From the NCBI GenBank assembly GCA_948470475.1, contig OX419338.1, positions 5,801,205-5,865,204 on the forward strand: 64,000 bases of DNA, given 5' to 3'. The translations under genes and the position numbers were made by a program. This document shows, one piece after another, positions 10,801-21,885 of this stretch. The DNA comes from Galaxea fascicularis (lineage: Eukaryota; Cnidaria; Anthozoa; Scleractinia; Euphylliidae). The notes beneath the pieces were generated by a model that saw only the letters and a list, made by a program, of their open reading frames with translations, had not been told where the DNA came from and did no database searches. Numbering within the stretch: position 1 is the first letter of the stretch; every line of letters starts with the position of its first letter.

Positions 10801-13800
10801 TAAGACTTTGTTTAGTATACAACTGTTTTACTTTTGGAAAGGGTTTTTCCAAAACTGACAGCCTTGGTACTTACCTATTAAGAGGCACATGTAAGATTAC
10901 AAACAATTACATGGTTTTTCTTACTTTGGCTTCCTCCTCAGGAGGCAGCAGCTCCACAAAGTTGTTAGGAAACATGCCAACTTTGCCATTCAATTCTCCT
11001 TCCCACCAGCCTTCACTTTCAGTGATATCTTTGTTGAGTATGGAGATAATGTCACCTTCAACCAGCTTCAGCTCATCAGCATTTTCCGGTTCATATGCAA
11101 AAGTAACTTTAGCTCGTTCATTTGCCTTTTTGACTGAAAATATATGAAATACAACACTGGAAGTGTAATTACATGTGCAGGATTCAATGTTCCCTGAAAA
11201 ATTACGCCTCTAGAATTAAGGAAAAAAGTTATCCCATTGTCGGCCACAGTCAAATTTGAAGGCCACTTTGAAATCTGCTGTGTATTGATGGGTGTCATAT
11301 ACAGCTCTAACTACTACACTGGTAGTACTTCAAGGCTTGAAATTCTGACTCACTGGTCACCAAATGTAGTGCTGGCAACCAGCTTTTTGGGACTGGTGCC
11401 AAAATTTTTTATTTGGTGACCAAATTTTCATTCTCGTCACCAGCTGGCAAATGGATGAAAAAAAAACTTTTTGATCCCTGTACTTGCCTCATAGTGTTGA
11501 GGTAAAAAAGGGCAGGTAAATGTACATGCAGTTGTGGAATAATAAACAAGAGATAACCTTATTTCTTTATTCTCCCTTGGATACAGTAAAAATCCACAAA
11601 AAAGACCCCCTGATTTTCTGCAAAAAGGCTGAAATGGTCCTTATTATTATTATAATGGTTGTCTATTGGAAAAAAAAAACAGGCTGGATGTGTTCTTAAA
11701 TAGGTTCTTATATAATGCTAAACTATATCTTTACACCTGTTTAAAAAGCATTGCATCCTCCTTTGTTCATTTTTGCTAAATGTTGCCTCTTTATTAGCTT
11801 CGAAACTTGTGAAGAAGTAAGCATCCTTTGCTACACAACCGAGTCAGAATGGGCGTCAGGGTCTACTCTTGATTTGACATCAAAAACTGCTTTGCATGCA
11901 TGTTTACAAAGACTTAATATGATTTAAGTTATTGTTTACCATAGAGACTAAGTCAAAACCTCATTCCAGCACTGGTGAATGGACAACACAAGTCCAATGC
12001 GGGCTACATTTTGCTTCTAAAGTTTTGCCACCTGTATGTCCTTGACATTAGCACAGGAAAATTATTAAAATCACATATAATTATATCCTGTTATTTATAA
12101 GCTATCAAGACCATCATTCTCAATGAAAGAAAATTACATAGCATGTATTTACCAGGAGAAGTGAGAGGGACAGGTGGTGCCGGTCTTGACTTGGCACTCT
12201 AAGAAAATATGAACACAGAAATGGTCAGGGAATTTTACAGAGAATACAGACAGCAAATCTCTTTTCAATGTAAGTTGACTATTGATAAATGTCAATAAAG
12301 GACATCTTTCAGGAAATGATAATCAATTTGCGCAGTTCCAGTTAGTATCTATTTCCACACTCCCTCCCCACCCATCCATGCAAAGTCCAATTGAGAGGGG
12401 GGTCAGGCAAGACCAGATTTCTTTAAAGAAAAGTATGAAGCATGGAGCTATAGAGGGCTGGGGGGTGCAAACCAGAAACCTCCCTACGTCAGGTAAGATA
12501 AAAACAATACCCCTTATGATGTTGCGATGGCAACAGTAACAGCACAGTGGGTGTCATTTTGTATCTTACCTGATGTACATTACTAGTGCCAAGTTTGAAT
12601 GGCATCAGTCAAATATTTCCAGAGATATTCTTGACTTTGTGATGTATAATATTCTTCCTTAAACCGTCATCAATTTTTAAGTAAAGACTTGAATATCTCA
12701 GGAATGAAAGAAGATCTTTCAAAAAAGAAAGTGCCATTCTTACTCACTTGTAAAGGCCTTTCAAATAAGCAAACACAATTTTTTACTTCATGGGCACTTT
12801 AATACTCTTGGATAGTGTGAATGTCACCATCAAGGCTTTTGTTCATCAGCATTCTGATGCAACTAGGCAAGTAACAGAAAAAGTACATCACAAGCTATAG
12901 CTTCAAAACAGTTTCCTTACCACAGGAGCTTTTGTTTTTACTGTGGATGGCTTGCTTGGTTCAGCTCGTGGAACAGAGCTCTTCTCCTCAGGTTTACTTT
13001 TCTTTTCTCTCTTGTCATCATGATGCACCTTCTTCAGTTTTTTCTCGGCCAAAATATTAGGATTGATGAGATTCCCAAATCCCATACCCCCACCCGGTAA
13101 CTTCTTGGCTGCTGCTCCAATGCTTGAGGTTCTTTTCATGACATTTTCCTCCTCGTCAATCAAACCATCCACATGTTCATTTCTGGGAATAGCTTCCTCT
13201 GCAACATACAATGTAACTAAGTGCATAAGAATGTAACAAAAAATTCTACAGTGTATGTTAAGGTTAACACCTTCTACATTATAATTGATCTTAAAAATGA
13301 TTCTCTCTCTTAATTGCCAGCTGAGCAAGTGACCCTCAGAAAGCAATCGACCAGGCCTGTGATCAGTCAGCTGAGAGAAACATCTCATCTAGAGTGTTAA
13401 ACTCAAACACAGGTAAACAATACAGATGCAGACACCACACAGATAGTATATATGTGCACCCTAAAGAGCTGGAGAGATTTTTCGTAGACAATGGAAAAAA
13501 TACATGTATGCAATGCATACATGTATTTTTTCCATTGTCTATGAAAAATCTCTCCAGTTCTAACAGGTGCACAGAGACAACTGAGGTGGCAAAATTCTCT
13601 ATCTTCAATTACAGGATGAATTTCACTACAAAAGTGTTTCTAATCAGCCATCTACTGATTAGTAACTTCTTTGAAAGCAAAGGTCATTAAGGCTTTTTTA
13701 GCATGCACTGGCATGCACGACTTTATACTATCAAAGACAGATTTAGTAAAGCGCCATGAGCATGCTATTCAAAATCTACAATGAACAAAGAGAAAACAAT

Positions 13801-16174
13801 ATGCAAGCTCATACACACTAGTTCCTAAGCCCTTCTGCATATAAAGCATCAAGCTGCACTGTAGTCAGTTCCTACCCCACATCCTTCCCCACAAGGTTTT
13901 ACTGAAAGAAATTCTTGAGTTCCTTCAGTTTCCAAGTTAACTCTTGGGAATGCATGTCTTCCTTTTATTGCACCCAAACAATGAAGAGAGCCATCCTGTT
14001 TTGCTGCAACAGTTTGGTGATATTTAATCAGCAGCGTCATTTTGTATACATATTTGCATCTTGTAATTTACTATCATGAGGCAGAAGGCACGGTCATTAT
14101 ATCAAAGCAAGGAATTTCAAGTTGGCACCAGCGTCGAGCACCATTCCAAAGAAGAGGAAAGGGGTTGCTAGTGCCTGGTGAGGTCACCTTCCCGAAGGTT
14201 CTAAGCAGTGTACATGTCTCTGACAAAGGAAAATGCTTACTTGGTGTCTCTGCTGCCAGGTCTTTAACTTGCTCAGCTTTACTTTTATCAATGATTTCCA
14301 CAAAATTTGAGGGGAACACACCAATCCTGTCACCCAGCTGTCCTTTCCACCAGCCTGGCTCCTCTTCACCCAGAATATCAACAAGATCATCCAATTTGAG
14401 AGTCAGTTCATCTGCATCTTGTGCTTCATAATCAAATGTCACTTTGGCCTTTTTCCCTGCAACTTTCATTGACAACATGATTATAACCTATTTCAGGAGC
14501 TGCAATTTGTACCACTGTAGCTTGCCAATGTTTTTGATAATTTAATCACATGGGTGGCTACTTGAAGTTCAAAACAAGTATCCATAACTTCCCCTCATCT
14601 ACTTCTGATGGTGCCTGTAGGTCATTGAAGATTCTTACGAAAAAACAAAACAAAACAAACCAAAATTACGCTTATATGGAGTGACAGAACAAAACTGAAT
14701 TTTGCAAAAAATTGATGATTATATTTATTGACACACGTCATGATTGCAGTCATGATTTTGAATTCATCAGAAAAACTAACTGTAGAAAGTTAATACATAG
14801 TTTCAATTTCCATTGCCATTTCAATTTGAAACGTATGTGATACATCAGTTTAGCACTTTGACAAACAGCCTCAACCACATTTTGTTTCGGATACAGTATT
14901 GTGTGCTGATTACAAATTAGGTATCAATTTTTATCCACTAGCTAAAATGCAAATGCAACAATTATTACTTTCCAAAGATTTAATTTAATACTCAATTATC
15001 AACAAATACTGAGCAGTACTATCACTGTTAATTATTAAGTAACTCATTACTGATTGACCCATAATTTATCACATGCATAACATGGTCTACATAGTTTGCC
15101 TGTCTCTTTTTGTAGTGACTTACCTCAAACGTAATTTATTTAGGATAGAGAAAAATTCTTCCAAAAGGGTAAAAACAAAACAAAAAAGAACTTCCCTCAC
15201 ATTCACATTGACCTTTTTGTTAAATTATGAACAGATCAATGTCTGTGTTGTGTCCTGTTTAAAGGCCCAGAAATAATTGTGTACAGCTGCCTGAGTATAA
15301 AGACCAACTATAGCATGCAAGCTATCACAACAGACAAAACAACAAATACAATATCCAAAGCCAATATTTATCATTTAAACACGCACTGCTTCATCTCATC
15401 AACCATTTAAGGAAATTAAAACTCAGACTCAGCAAACGCCTTTTACCCCAGCTAACGATCATTCAAAACGAAAATACACAAGGAACTTACATGCAGGCAT
15501 TTTTTTAGAATGTCAAAGAGAAAATATTACTTTCATATTTCGTTTTACGGATTAACCAAACAAAAAGAGCCGTCATCATTTACAGAATACTTCTTAAACG
15601 CAATAGAAAGTGCTTCAACGGCATGTTAACCAGTGTTTTAGTTCTGCATCAAAGGCACACAATGCAACAGCCTCACGTACCAAATGACGATAGGACAAAA
15701 TATTAAAATGCCACAATGCTCTAAACGAAATAGAGAGACAGTTTATTCACATTTGACAGTATTTTGTCAAAACCTTCACATCCCAATTGTTGGAGAAATC
15801 AACCAATGTTAATGTAGAGATTTAAAACTATACATGCCAAAAGTAATTTCTCACCAGAGTTGGAGCTGGAATCAGGAGCAACCACTTCCTCGACAAAATT
15901 ATTCGGAAACACTCCTTTTTTCCCGTTTAGTTCTCCTTCGCACCATCCCACATCCACGTCGACTATATTTGTGATGATGTCTCCAACTTCTAGACTAAGT
16001 TCGTCCTCTTGTTCAGCTACGTAGCTGAAGGTAACGCGAGCTGTCCGACCTTATAAACAAGGAACAACCACCGTCGATTAAATTACTCGGTACGAAAAGA
16101 TTATTAGAACTGTCTCCGCAACAAACAACGTGAGACATAATCCACAGACCTCAGAGAAAGTAATACTTACTCAT
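4074..16174 (-). CDS. CD2AP/SH3KBP1-like: CD2AP/CIN85-family SH3 adaptor protein
   Basis: An endocytic and actin-linked scaffold. I assembled 12 coding exons on the minus strand with GT-AG junctions and consistent phase: 16171-16174, 15855-16049, 14241-14456, 12921-13198, 12153-12198, 10925-11133, 10493-10565, 9306-9782, 7858-7952, 5843-5899, 5483-5590, 4074-4445 (709 aa plus stop; human relatives are about 640-665). SH3-A lies at about residues 3-58 (AEQEDELSL...WCEGELNG...VFPNNFVE), SH3-B at about 70-124 (ADELTLKL...WWKGQLGD), SH3-C at about 252-308 (ADELKLVEG...WWEGELNG). A Pro/Lys-rich acidic linker fills exon 8. Exon 9 carries a capping-protein-interaction motif (LNHLTANRAKHPQKRPP). Exon 12 ends in a coiled coil (about 630-695). 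The family binds Cbl-type ligases through its SH3 domains and CapZ through the CPI motif. The start rests on a 4-nt coding exon (ATGA before GTAAGT). The exon 8 frame would also read through its donor to a stop at 9289, a possible short isoform. CD2AP versus SH3KBP1 cannot be decided, since the vertebrate duplication is probably later. Confidence 0.93.
5200..5400. repeat. Degenerate (TGAC/TGAT)n tetranucleotide repeat
   Basis: A run of about 200 bp of TGAC and TGAT units in the CD2AP-like intron just downstream of exon 11. The minus-strand reading frame through it gives a Ser/Gln/Ile run that is a repeat artefact, not a protein. Confidence 0.85.
6190..7143. mobile_element. Long-TIR DNA element, about 0.95 kb, non-coding
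   Basis: Inverted ends of roughly 45 bp: the left arm contains TACGGACCTTTAGCAAAG then GACGAGAACGTGAACGTC; the right arm (7099-7141) is its near-perfect complement. It lies in the CD2AP-like intron between exons 9 and 10. Interior frames are short and unrelated to transposases I know, so it is probably non-autonomous. Confidence 0.6.
7490..7690. repeat. Degenerate internally repetitive segment
   Basis: Imperfect reiteration of a 'gaagatttccgaag'-like unit across about 200 bp in the CD2AP-like intron. The ORFs read through it on the minus strand are a by-product. Confidence 0.4.
8349..8991. mobile_element. MITE family B, copy 1 (carries a nested palindrome)
   Basis: Bounded by 'tccaggcttcgaaattgcgcc' on the left and 'aatttcggaccctgg' on the right, with internal CGCCAGCTGGCGAC-like blocks. 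A second copy is at 38,533-39,010 and a decayed relative at about 11,325-11,465. The 53-bp palindrome 8765-8817 is inserted inside it. Confidence 0.55.
8765..8817. mobile_element. 53-bp palindromic micro-element with 9-bp target duplication
   Basis: A near-perfect palindrome TAGTCTCCCTCGCAGCCG.../...GGCTGCGAGGGAGACTA. It is flanked by identical 9-mers CCTGGTCCT at 8756-8764 and 8818-8826, so it looks like a discrete insertion. A second 51-bp member is at 29,100-29,150. Confidence 0.7.
10137..10192. repeat. Short hairpin in CD2AP-like intron
   Basis: ATCATTAAAGCCCAAATGAC pairs with GTCATTTGGACTTTAATGAT across a loop of about 12 nt, with one mismatch. It sits between exons 7 and 8. It could be a MITE relic or a small-RNA precursor; the sequence alone cannot decide. 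Confidence 0.45.
11325..11465. repeat. Decayed MITE family B relative
   Basis: Reiterated 'ctggtcacca / ggtgaccaaatt / caccagctggc' blocks match the arms of the family B elements at 8,349 and 38,533, but its ends are no longer clear. It lies in the CD2AP-like intron upstream of the SH3-C exon. Confidence 0.4.
13466..13560. repeat. Long near-perfect hairpin in CD2AP-like intron
   Basis: Two arms of about 45 nt (13466-13510 and 13514-13560) are reverse complements with only a couple of mismatches, centred on TACATGTATGC aat GCATACATGTA. It lies upstream of exon 4. Its length and symmetry fit a small MITE better than a metazoan miRNA precursor. Confidence 0.6.
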
Positions 16175-16450
16175 GGCGACCACAGAATAAAATAACAGCC
16201 ACAGAAACTCAGAAAGAACCACGTAGCAGGTCTACATCTGGAGAAAAATCGAAAGAATTCGAACTACATTCAAAGGAATTTCCCCGGTGCAACTTGGAGG
16301 AGTTTTCGTAATTCAAGCCGAACTGTATTATGGGACATTCAGCTGCTTGGTATCCGCTCTTTTAGCTTGTGTTGCCGAGGCAACAAAGCAGTCCTCTGCC
16401 CTTCCCACTTCCGCCTTCCCATAATTCAATTCAAGCAATGAATTATCATG
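16175..16450 (-). promoter_or_regulatory. Probable 5' UTR/promoter of the CD2AP-like gene with an X-box-like site
   Basis: Upstream of the start codon at 16174 lies a higher-GC interval. It contains GTTGCCGAGGCAAC (16371-16384), a palindromic RFX X-box-like motif (consensus GTTNCC...GGNAAC), and a CACTTCCG site (about 16405-16412) compatible with ETS-factor binding. No TATA box is evident. Motif matches are direct observations; promoter activity is inferred. Confidence 0.4.
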
Positions 16451-16499
16451 AGGGGTGTAAAATAGTGACGCCAGAGAGACCTTTACCTCTTCCATTCTA

Positions 16500-16790
16500 C
16501 GGTGGCTTATATAAAGGAGAGCTTTGGTCTAAAATATCATTTTAGGGTATCACCGTTCGAAGTTTGGTCTGGAATCAGGGAATCATATTCCAAAAGCTGA
16601 TCAGCTGCATAAAGAATCGAGTATAGAAAATAGCGTTTGTGAGATAGGGAAGGAAGTTTTGGTCGTTTTGGTGTTTAGGGTCGCAAAATGCACCCGAACT
16701 TGGTCTGATTATTTTAGGGTAAGGGGTTTCAGAGTCCCAGCGGCACAACCCCACCCAAACATTTGTAGAGTACTTCCCCGTGGATTAATT
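16500..16790. repeat. Dispersed non-coding repeat ('ggtctggaatcaggg' type)
   Basis: An internally reiterated 'ttttggtct...agggta' pattern ends in a 'cccaacc...gtagagtacttccccgtgg' block. It resembles the repeat at 57,660-58,040. The plus-strand 73-codon frame here has no recognisable domain. Confidence 0.4.
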
Positions 16791-16954
16791 GCGTCTAAAC
16801 TCTGCAGCTGTCAATGGCGTACAGGCGTAAAAGCTGTTTTCTATCACATAACTACACTCCATTTGTTAAATATACTGTAATAAGAAGTTCGAATAACTTC
16901 ACCTCACTAGCAATAAAAAAGCTTTTTGTTTTTAAAGGTGAACTTATTTGTTAT

Positions 16955-17576
16955 GCCAGGAATAGCTCCAAGTAAGTATGTAAGTAACTTTATTTATCCA
17001 CATATCGCATATGAGCGAAGGCTTGTTTAAATGCAAATGTGCCATAAATAATTAAGCCTACAATATCAGGAGCCCATAAATTATGGGCTCCTGACAATAT
17101 TTATACATGTAGTGTTGAAAGTAGTATTTACGGTAAGAATGATGAAGCTAAATCAAATAAATAATAAAATTGAAAATAAAGATAAAAATAATAAAATAAT
17201 AAAAATAATAATAAATAGTGTTAATTGACTGATTTACAAAAATACAGTTGCAGTCAAATTAGGCTGACAATGAAACCTTTTTTAAATTTTTCCTGAGTGC
17301 ATTTAGATCCTCAAATGTCCTAATATTGCAGTAGATCGTTCCAGTGTTTGGCGGCTTCGTAGCTGAAAGAGTGAAGCATGTGGGATGAGTTTGGTCTTGG
17401 GAGGAACAGCTTGAGATGACCACGAAGACTGTATTCGCTACTTTGAGGGTGAACATTTCCCGGATATAATTCGATGCTTGGCCGTGAATACTCTTGTATA
17501 CTAGAATGAGAGCTTGTCCAACGCGCCGATGTTCCAGGTTCTTTACTGAGCCAGCGATCCCTAATAGCTCTTCTTA
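16955..17576 (-). mobile_element. LINE 3' end, interrupted upstream by a DNA element
   Basis: On the minus strand, the C-terminal end of a non-LTR retrotransposon ORF runs from about 17576 to 17265. It includes RGHLKLFLPRPNSS and SFSYEAAKHWNDLLQ and ends in a stop. A 3' UTR follows, containing a hairpin (AGGAGCCCATAA / TTATGGGCTCCT, 17069-17094), then AATAAAG and a TTACTTACATACTTACT tail near 16970. The upstream part of the same frame resumes at 18952 on the far side of the 17,577-18,942 insertion. Confidence 0.65.
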
Positions 17577-18942
17577 TAGCCTGCAAACAGGCTCTCCATT
17601 TGGGTATTCCGAGAGATGGTCGTGTCGACCTGCTCTTTAAATGGCACGCGGTCAAAAATGGGGGATTGGGGCGGGCAAGGAAGGGAGAGCCTGCAATGGT
17701 AAGATTTGAGTTCTGCCCCCTTTTCCGCTTGACTGATCTATCAAATTATCAAAATGAAATGAACCAATCAGAACGAACCGGAAATGACCTTTTGGGTCAA
17801 GGCAGCTGTCAAAAAACTGTTCTGCGACACGTCCGCTTGTTTACACGTAAGTTGTTATGTTATGAACTCCAACGAAACATATCGACGCAAAACTGGATGG
17901 AAACCACAAAGCGTCAAATCGGTTGACGAATTTTGCAGAATTTGCAAGTGTTCGTTGAGGACAAAATAAGGCTCTCTGGGGTCTTTTGTGAACGTTTTCA
18001 AACCTTGTACAAGAGAGGGATTTTAAAATGTAGTTTTTGAATCTTTCTTGGCAAGGAAAACGATCAACCTTGTCAGAGTGGAGCACAATTTTCCGATTCG
18101 AATCTACTGGCACATCTCAATATCGACGACCTTCCGGACAACACCGCAAGCGTGAAAGTCTTAGTTTTGTCTTCGAATGGGGATGTGATGCCGTTAGAAC
18201 ACCTGAAGATAAAGCTACAATTTGCCTAATAAAGAAAAGGGGAAAGCAGCCGCAAATGCTTTCATTGTACACAAAGCTATGCGCGCTTATTGCACCAGTT
18301 AAGAGTTTGACACTACATGTATTTTGAAATGTAGAGACGTTGACGAGCTCGCAGCGTTCTCGAACAAACTGGTTGTGAAGAAAAATGAAGTGTATTTGCC
18401 GCTATGGAACGCCTGCATTCGTGGGTCGAGGGCACACCGCTTCGGCCAAGGCAAGTAAAAAATCAGGCAACTGAGGGAGCTTTCGAGTTCCACTGCTTTC
18501 AATCCTCAGAGAATTCGCATCTTCTTCCATCTGATCTGCAGTGGTGTTCTCGAGGAGTCCAGCGATTTCATCACAGCGAAAATTTGAAACACAAAGCTTT
18601 TTCCAATGATTGTAGTCAACACGGTTAGTACATCCTTTTCATTAAGGAGACTCTTAATTGCCAGGTATTGCTCTTTCTTCAGATCAATTCGCTTTTGACC
18701 CTAGAAATAATTATCCGCGTTCGCGGTGACTGAAATACCTCTGCTCACTTATTTGACATGTGTCAAGTCGAACTGGCCAATCAGCAATTTACGTTCAGAA
18801 TCTGAACGTAAATACTCAAATCGTACAAGGACCATTGCAGGCTCTCCTCTCTCTCACCCGCCCCAATCCCCTAGCTTTTGACCGCGCGCCATTAGAAAGC
18901 AAATCTCGGAATAACCCAGACGGAGAGCCTGTTTGCAGGCTA
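17577..18942. mobile_element. 1.37-kb long-TIR DNA transposon (Mutator-like?) inserted in a LINE
   Basis: The ends TAGCCTGC...GCAGGCTA start inverted repeats of about 120 bp (17577-17697 and 18830-18942), including GGGGATTGGGGCGGG and AGAGCCTGCAATGG blocks. Flanking 9-mers CTCTTCTTA (17568-17576) and CTCTTCGTA (18943-18951) are a likely target duplication with one mismatch. Removing the element restores the LINE frame on the minus strand. Inside, a plus-strand segment at about 17860-17969 (...GWKPQSVKSVDEFCRICKCS...) looks like a remnant of an element-encoded protein but is cut by a stop. A 9-bp duplication with long TIRs suggests a Mutator-like element; no transposase catalytic region is visible. 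Confidence 0.6.
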
Positions 18943-19291
18943 CTCTTCGTAGGAAGTATTCAGTAAAATATTCAGTAAATTTACTCTTTTGGAAGAGCCT
19001 GCCCCTTGGGGGTTATCCTGTTAAGTTTTTACTATCATTTACATGTTGGAGTCAAGAGAGTTATTCACCAGACCTTAGTTCTATTGTTAGTTATAAATCT
19101 ACCAAAACGTTAGCACATGTAAATAAAAACAATGGGAGGCTCACGTGAGCCCAAAATTAAACATTGTACATTTTGTAACGCAGAATTTACGTTATAACTT
19201 GCACCAGGAGCCCATAAATTATTTATGGCTCCTGCTTGCACGTATTTATTAATGAGTGTTTTCAGTTTGCTGTTCACACCATAATTTTCAA

Positions 19292-19649
19292 AGACTGGGG
19301 TTGTTTACCATTTACATGGGAAAACCGGTTGGTCGACGGTTTGTACAAATGGTAAGCAAAAATCCGCAATGAAAAATTCCGTTCAGGATTGGCGTGTACC
19401 ATTTGCACAACCCCTACTAAATAACACGTGACACGCATCAAAATTGGAGTAGGACTTGGAACCAGTGAAAATCGCAAATGGTACACACATTTTCCGTTCG
19501 GAAATTCCGGTTGGAAATTTTGGACTACCTTTCAAGAAATCCCGTTTTCCCGTGGAAATTTCCATTCGGGAAGAAAAAATTAGTCTTCCCATTTACATTC
19601 TATCCGAAATTTCCGGATTTTTTCAGTAAATGGTAAACAACCTGGGTCT
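19292..19649. mobile_element. MITE with 'GGTTGTTTACCATTTAC' ends
   Basis: AGACTGGGGTTGTTTACCAT on the left is complementary to ATGGTAAACAACCTGGGTCT on the right. The interior is full of short 'ggaaattccg / aatttcc' blocks and has no ORF of note. Confidence 0.6.
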
Positions 19650-19999
19650 CTGGCGTTTTCGCTCTATAGGTCTTCAGGCAGCAGCTGGTAACAAATGAAC
19701 CCGCTGCCAGATATGTGCCAAACGAAAGGTTTTTGTGAATCATCAATTTCAGCTGTGTTTGAAACTACAGCTCAGGGCAAAAAGGAAATAGGACAGAGCT
19801 CTGGGTCATATCAGTGTACAAACATCATGGGGGAGCAACAAATAAAAGAGTAGTCCTCAGATACGACACCTTTAACCACGTTTTCCTGTTAAAGCCTTAA
19901 TTTGAACTGATTCTGAGATATAACAATTCAATGAAAATGATTCAGAATCTATGAAGTACTTTCCTTCCCCATAAAGGAAAAGAGCGGTTCTACTATTTT

Positions 20000-20212
20000 A
20001 GTGCGACGCGCCTTACCGTGGCCACCCAACAAACATTTTTACAAGTCAGCCAATCAGGGTACGCCAATTTGATTGACAGACGCGCCTCCATTTGGTCGTT
20101 GCGTGTTGAAACTTTCCACGGAGGCGTGTCTGTCAATCAAATTTGAGTACCTTGATCAGTGGCTAACTTGTTAGAATGTTTGTTAGGTGGCCATGGTAAG
20201 GCGCGTCGTACT
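20000..20212. mobile_element. 210-bp fully palindromic MITE
   Basis: The arms AGTGCGACGCGCCTTACC / GGTAAGGCGCGTCGTACT continue inward for about 60 bp each, with further complementary CCAATC-type sequence and GGCGTGTCTGTCAATCAAAT near the centre. Non-coding. Confidence 0.6.
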
Positions 20213-20282
20213 GTAAGAAGACTAGAGCAATTGCTAAAGCATTTACTACTCTGGCGAATTAAAAATAGTGGTAACAGCGTAA

Positions 20283-20445
20283 TGAACCTACCAGAACTTC
20301 AAGTAATTACATACAGCCGGCATCAAGAGCGGGAAAATACGAGCAAGACACGGTTAGTTTTGAGCTTCTTACTTATTGGCTGAAAAAAGTAGTGCGATTT
20401 TGCTAACCGAGCTCAGAGCGGAGTAAAGCAAAGCCAAAGATAAGA
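20283..20445. repeat. Partial copy of the 'CCAATCA' MITE family
   Basis: It contains the blocks 'cttcaagtaattacatacagccggcatcaagagcgggaaaat' in order, as in the full copies at 31,297-31,580 and 53,424-53,700. Here the ends are lost. Confidence 0.45.
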
Positions 20446-20464
20446 GTCGCGTTTAGCCTGCATA

Positions 20465-21885
20465 ACAGACGTTTATTTACCAGTGTTGAGACGACATGTC
20501 CGAAAAATTACTCTTAATCAGAGAGCATTATGGGCGGGGACCCCAAAATGGCACTGTTCATCACAAAATTCTTTTGCGTAAGTTAGATCACTATGGTCTC
20601 CGCGGCCATATAACCATCTGGTTTTCTTATTTCTTGCATGGTCGAACTCAAACAACTCAAATTGGTCCTCCTATATTTCTGAAAGGTCAGATTCCACCTG
20701 TGGAGTGCCTCAGGGTTCTGTTCTAGGCCCACTGCTATATCAACGACATACAGGAATCACCAGATAAGCTTTGTTTCTGCCTTTTTGCCGATGATACAAA
20801 TCCTTTTTGCTGATATAAAAATCTTAAATCGTTGGAACTCCCCGTAAATCAAGAACTTAACAACATACATGATTGGTTAACCGCATTTAAATTGACCTTG
20901 AATATCAAAAAAAAAAAGTAATTTCGTTATATTTTGCCCTGCTCAAAGGAAACTTACTTATTAACCTAAACTCGTGATATTTGATAACAAAAAGAGCAAG
21001 AAGAGGGCTCTGGAGCACAAAGATTATGTCAGATATCTCGGGATTTTAATTGATAAAAATCTGTCTTGGAACACGACGATATTGACCATATTACCATTAA
21101 AGTAAGCAGAACCGTAGGATTAATCTCAAAACTACGAAACTTTCTGCCAACTCATACCCTCTTAAATATTTACCAATGCAAGCCCTTACAGCTCCTTTTT
21201 TAACATACGGTCTGGCAGCATGGGTCAGACTTGTAAATCTTAGATTGACAAGCTTCTAAAGTTGCAGAAACGAGCTCTCCTCTATTTGTTGACGCTCATG
21301 ATATCTTACCGCTAAAATTCCTTTTTTACTTCTATTTCAAGATATATCTAACGTTCATTCTTACAATTCACGTTCTTCTGCCTCTAATAACGTCTATGCC
21401 AAACCTTCTAGGCTATCCGTTCAAGCAAATTCTTTCTCTGGAATAGGAACGAAAGTGTGGGGTAAAATACCTCTAACATTAAGAAAAGCAAATACTCAAA
21501 TCAAGCAAATATTATTCAACATTTTAGGTTTTCAAGACTTTTATATAGATTTATCTGAGATCATGAAAAATCTAAAGTTGTGGTAATACTTCTCCTAATC
21601 AGCCCTCTTCCAACTAACATACACAGTTATGTAGCTGTACCTCTCTTGAATAATTCAAATTAGGTTAATGAAACGGTTTTTCTTGTCGTTATTTAATATT
21701 GTCTTTTTCCCTTTTATTTTATTAGTTAATTTCTTTTTTTGTATATTTTTGTAATTCAGCTATTAAGCCATGGCCCGCCTAGATTCAGCTGTAGATTAGC
21801 CTTTGCTAGTTGCGGGCATGCCCAAATACTGTAAATTTTAATTTGAAAAATAATAAAGTGTATAAAATCTATAAAAGTGTATGAC
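20465..21885 (+). mobile_element. LINE (L2/CR1-like) reverse transcriptase pseudogene
   Basis: Broken frames carry RT signatures in order: KLDHYGLRGHITIWFSYFL, a decayed GVPQGSVLGPLLY block near 20705-20740, the catalytic FADD box near 20780, YVRYLGILIDKNLSW near 21030 and a C-terminal GTKVWGKIPLTLRKAN near 21450. Multiple frameshifts and stops make it inactive. The 3' UTR ends in AATAAAG then 'tgtataaaatc' repeats near 21850-21885. The 5' end is truncated. Confidence 0.75.

Noticed and set aside
17320..17655. 111-codon minus-strand frame as a host gene
   Set aside because: It is LINE C-terminal coding sequence fused by chance to the arm of the inserted long-TIR element.
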